Assembly (NCBI GenBank): GCA_001643675.2
Contig: LSRY02000025.1
Location: 1,056,001-1,120,000 of the forward strand
From: Monocercomonoides exilis
Taxonomy: Eukaryota; Preaxostyla; Oxymonadida; Polymastigidae
Reading direction: 5' to 3'
DNA: 64,000 nucleotides
A model generated the notes under the pieces. The model did no database searches. It was not told the origin of the DNA and saw only the letters and a program-made list of their open reading frames with translations. The translations under genes and the position numbers were made by a program. Position 1 is the stretch's first letter. The number at the start of each line of letters is the position of its first letter. Below are positions 62,449 through 64,000 of the stretch, piece after piece.

Positions 62449-63802
62449 ATGATAAATATTGCGCCTTATATTGGCCGAGCGTGCGAATATTTTGATGCAC
62501 ACACGAACATTGTTATAATTCTCGTGACATTGTTTTTTGGCTTTGGATATTTGAAAGAAGATTTTTCGATTTATAAGCCAATGGCCTCATTTTTTTTAAT
62601 TTATTCTGGCCTCATATCATTTTCAACGATATTCCAGGTACACAATCCAGGTTTGCTCGATTTCCTTTTGATTGCTTTGACTCTCTGCGTATTTTCAATT
62701 TTATAAAGATTGGATGTGCAATGAAACGATTTTTGCCATCATAATTGCATCTTCATTGATTGCAAGCATTTTGCCGAATTTTATCACAAAGCTTTTTTCC
62801 ACATATCCTTTTCGGATTCCTTTGTTTATTTCAGCAAATATGTATCTTTTGACCAAAGCAGTGGAAGCTTGCTTCTATATTCATGAAAAGAATTACAAAA
62901 GCGAAATAATATTGATTATTATTGTTTGTTATGTTATCGTCTACATGCCTTTTGTCTTAAGCTCTCGGCGTTCAACAGAAAAACGAACTTATGAAGAAAG
63001 GATGTTTGGAAAAATTCATTTTACTCTCTTAATTTGCAATCTATTCACTGCTTTTCGAACTTTTCAATTTGCGAAAACAACATTTTCAGATTTGCTGTAA
63101 GTGCAATAATTTTGGGTGTCCTTTTGTGGTTTTATGCATTTCCAGAAGCCCTTCACTCATTTGTTGAGGATGCTGGAAACAGGATATTATCATTACATAA
63201 AATAGAGCAGAGCAGCATATTAACACAGATTCTAAATAAAGTTGAGAAGTTCACCCCTAAACAGAAAATGAATAAAGAAGCAGCAAGACTAGTTCTTCCT
63301 TTCAGTACAATGAATTTAGCTTGTTCAATCATTTATGTAATGTTTTTGGTGTGACGATGCTTATATTGTTTGATTTATTTGCTTCATAACATTTTCAAAT
63401 ATTGATTCAATGAAGATTGAAATGATAGCAGAAGATATTGCGCGCGATCGTGCTAAAGCAAAGAACGAGAAAGCAGAGTCAGAAGTCTTATTAGAAGCAA
63501 GAAGAGCTGTGGAGCGCTCACACAGCGACGAGATGCGCTCGTCAAGCAGCAAAGGAAGCAGAACAGAGCATTCAGAGACAAAAGCAGTAAAAGTGCGGAC
63601 AGGGTCGACAGAAAGAAAGAGTAGCACAGCGAATCATCCCAAAAAGAAGGAAGGATCTGCTGAATACGAAAAAAAACCAGTGGAGAGCAAAGGAGCTTCT
63701 CCAAAGAATTACAACGAGAAAGAGAAATCGGAAAAAAAAGAGAAGAAGAAGTTTTCACAGCCATTGTTTGCCAAAGGATCTGTTCCAACAATGAGGAGAT
63801 AA
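62449..63802 (+). CDS. Multi-pass membrane protein with Lys/Glu-rich tail, 4 exons, 380 aa
   Basis: Exons 62449-62650, 62709-63003, 63090-63348 and 63416-63802 join in frame; donors are GTTTGC, GTTTGG and GTGTGA. The N-terminus MINIAPYIGRACEYFDAH is followed by several hydrophobic helices: NIVIILVTLFFGFGYL, MASFFLIYSGLISFSTIF, TIFAIIIASSLIASILPNF, IILIIIVCYVIVYMPFVL, VSAIILGVLLWFYAF and NLACSIIYVMFL. The last exon encodes about 130 hydrophilic residues, beginning with a likely helix (EDIARDRAKAKNEKAESEV) and then Ser/Lys-rich sequence ending VPTMRR. I do not recognise the family. The hydrophobic core is about 240 residues, suggesting six or so passes, with the tail probably cytosolic. The start is the first ATG in frame; an upstream open frame without ATG extends to 62341. 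The junction between exons 2 and 3 is the least certain, because an alternative longer exon 2 would end in a stop at 63100. Confidence 0.65.
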
Positions 63803-64000
63803 TGGTCTTCTGATTGGAATGAAGCAATTGTACTCCAACAGCATTTCATAGCACTAACCATTTAATTTGATGTATTTCCCATTGCATTGCGTTCTTGGTA
63901 CTATAAGCAAGCTTCATCTTCAGTTATATTCAAGATGATTGAAATTTGAGTATTGCGGATATTTTTATATTTCTGTTCTTTTGATGCTTCACATGAAAGA

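Noticed and set aside
62449-63802. Assignment of the last membrane protein to a cation-channel family such as TRIC or to TMEM33
   Set aside because: The number of helices and the basic tail are vaguely similar, but no family motif could be matched.

Overview
The window is nuclear DNA of an intron-rich, microbial eukaryote. GC-balanced coding exons alternate with very AT-rich introns and intergenic DNA. Introns are short (about 13 to 199 bp apart in exon context, mostly 50-170 bp long) and most begin GTNTG. All three standard stop codons end genes and Gln is read from CAA/CAG, so the code looks standard. Almost every gene, including well-known housekeeping ones, carries long poly-Ser runs encoded by TCN codons and Lys/Glu-rich runs. 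A large membrane protein joins a beta-helix-type ectodomain to a degenerate kinase domain. That architecture, with the intron density and an ornithine aminotransferase lacking a targeting peptide, suggests an oxymonad (Preaxostyla, Monocercomonoides/Blattamonas type). The lineage call is inference.

Layout. 1-2379 is gene-free and holds nested inverted repeats, one of them a TA-flanked Tc1/mariner/pogo-type MITE. 2380-16433 has three plus-strand genes: an ABCC-type ABC transporter, an RBBP4/MSI1 histone-binding WD40 protein (7 exons) and a FAN/NSMAF-like BEACH protein (7 exons) with the BEACH domain stretched by insertions and no WD40 tail. 17889-20962 (minus) is a nine-exon PTEN phosphatase with an intact active site. 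21790-31034 (plus) encodes a 3025-residue Ser-rich protein of unknown function. 31383-32465 (plus) is a compact CDC25-type phosphatase. 32707-34560 (minus) is ornithine aminotransferase. 35705-43534 (minus) is the beta-helix/transmembrane/pseudokinase protein with four modules of about 350 residues.

43535-49693 is mostly non-genic. It holds a poorly resolved minus-strand gene remnant (44807-45475), two foldback elements and a broken pogo/Tigger-type transposase. 49694-52974 (minus) is a seven-TM THH1/TOM1-like protein, transcribed divergently from AP-1 gamma adaptin (53072-58166, plus, 9 exons), with 97 bp between start codons. 58481-62121 (plus) is a Rab-like GTPase fused to a long charged region with two possible ubiquitin-like segments at the C-terminus. 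62449-63802 (plus) is a multi-pass membrane protein of unknown function.

The genes do not form an operon or pathway cluster. Several act at membranes or in signalling (ABCC, BEACH, PTEN, AP-1 gamma, Rab-like), which may be coincidence. Exon structures were worked out by hand from reading-frame continuity, GT/AG boundaries and family similarity. No database search was run.
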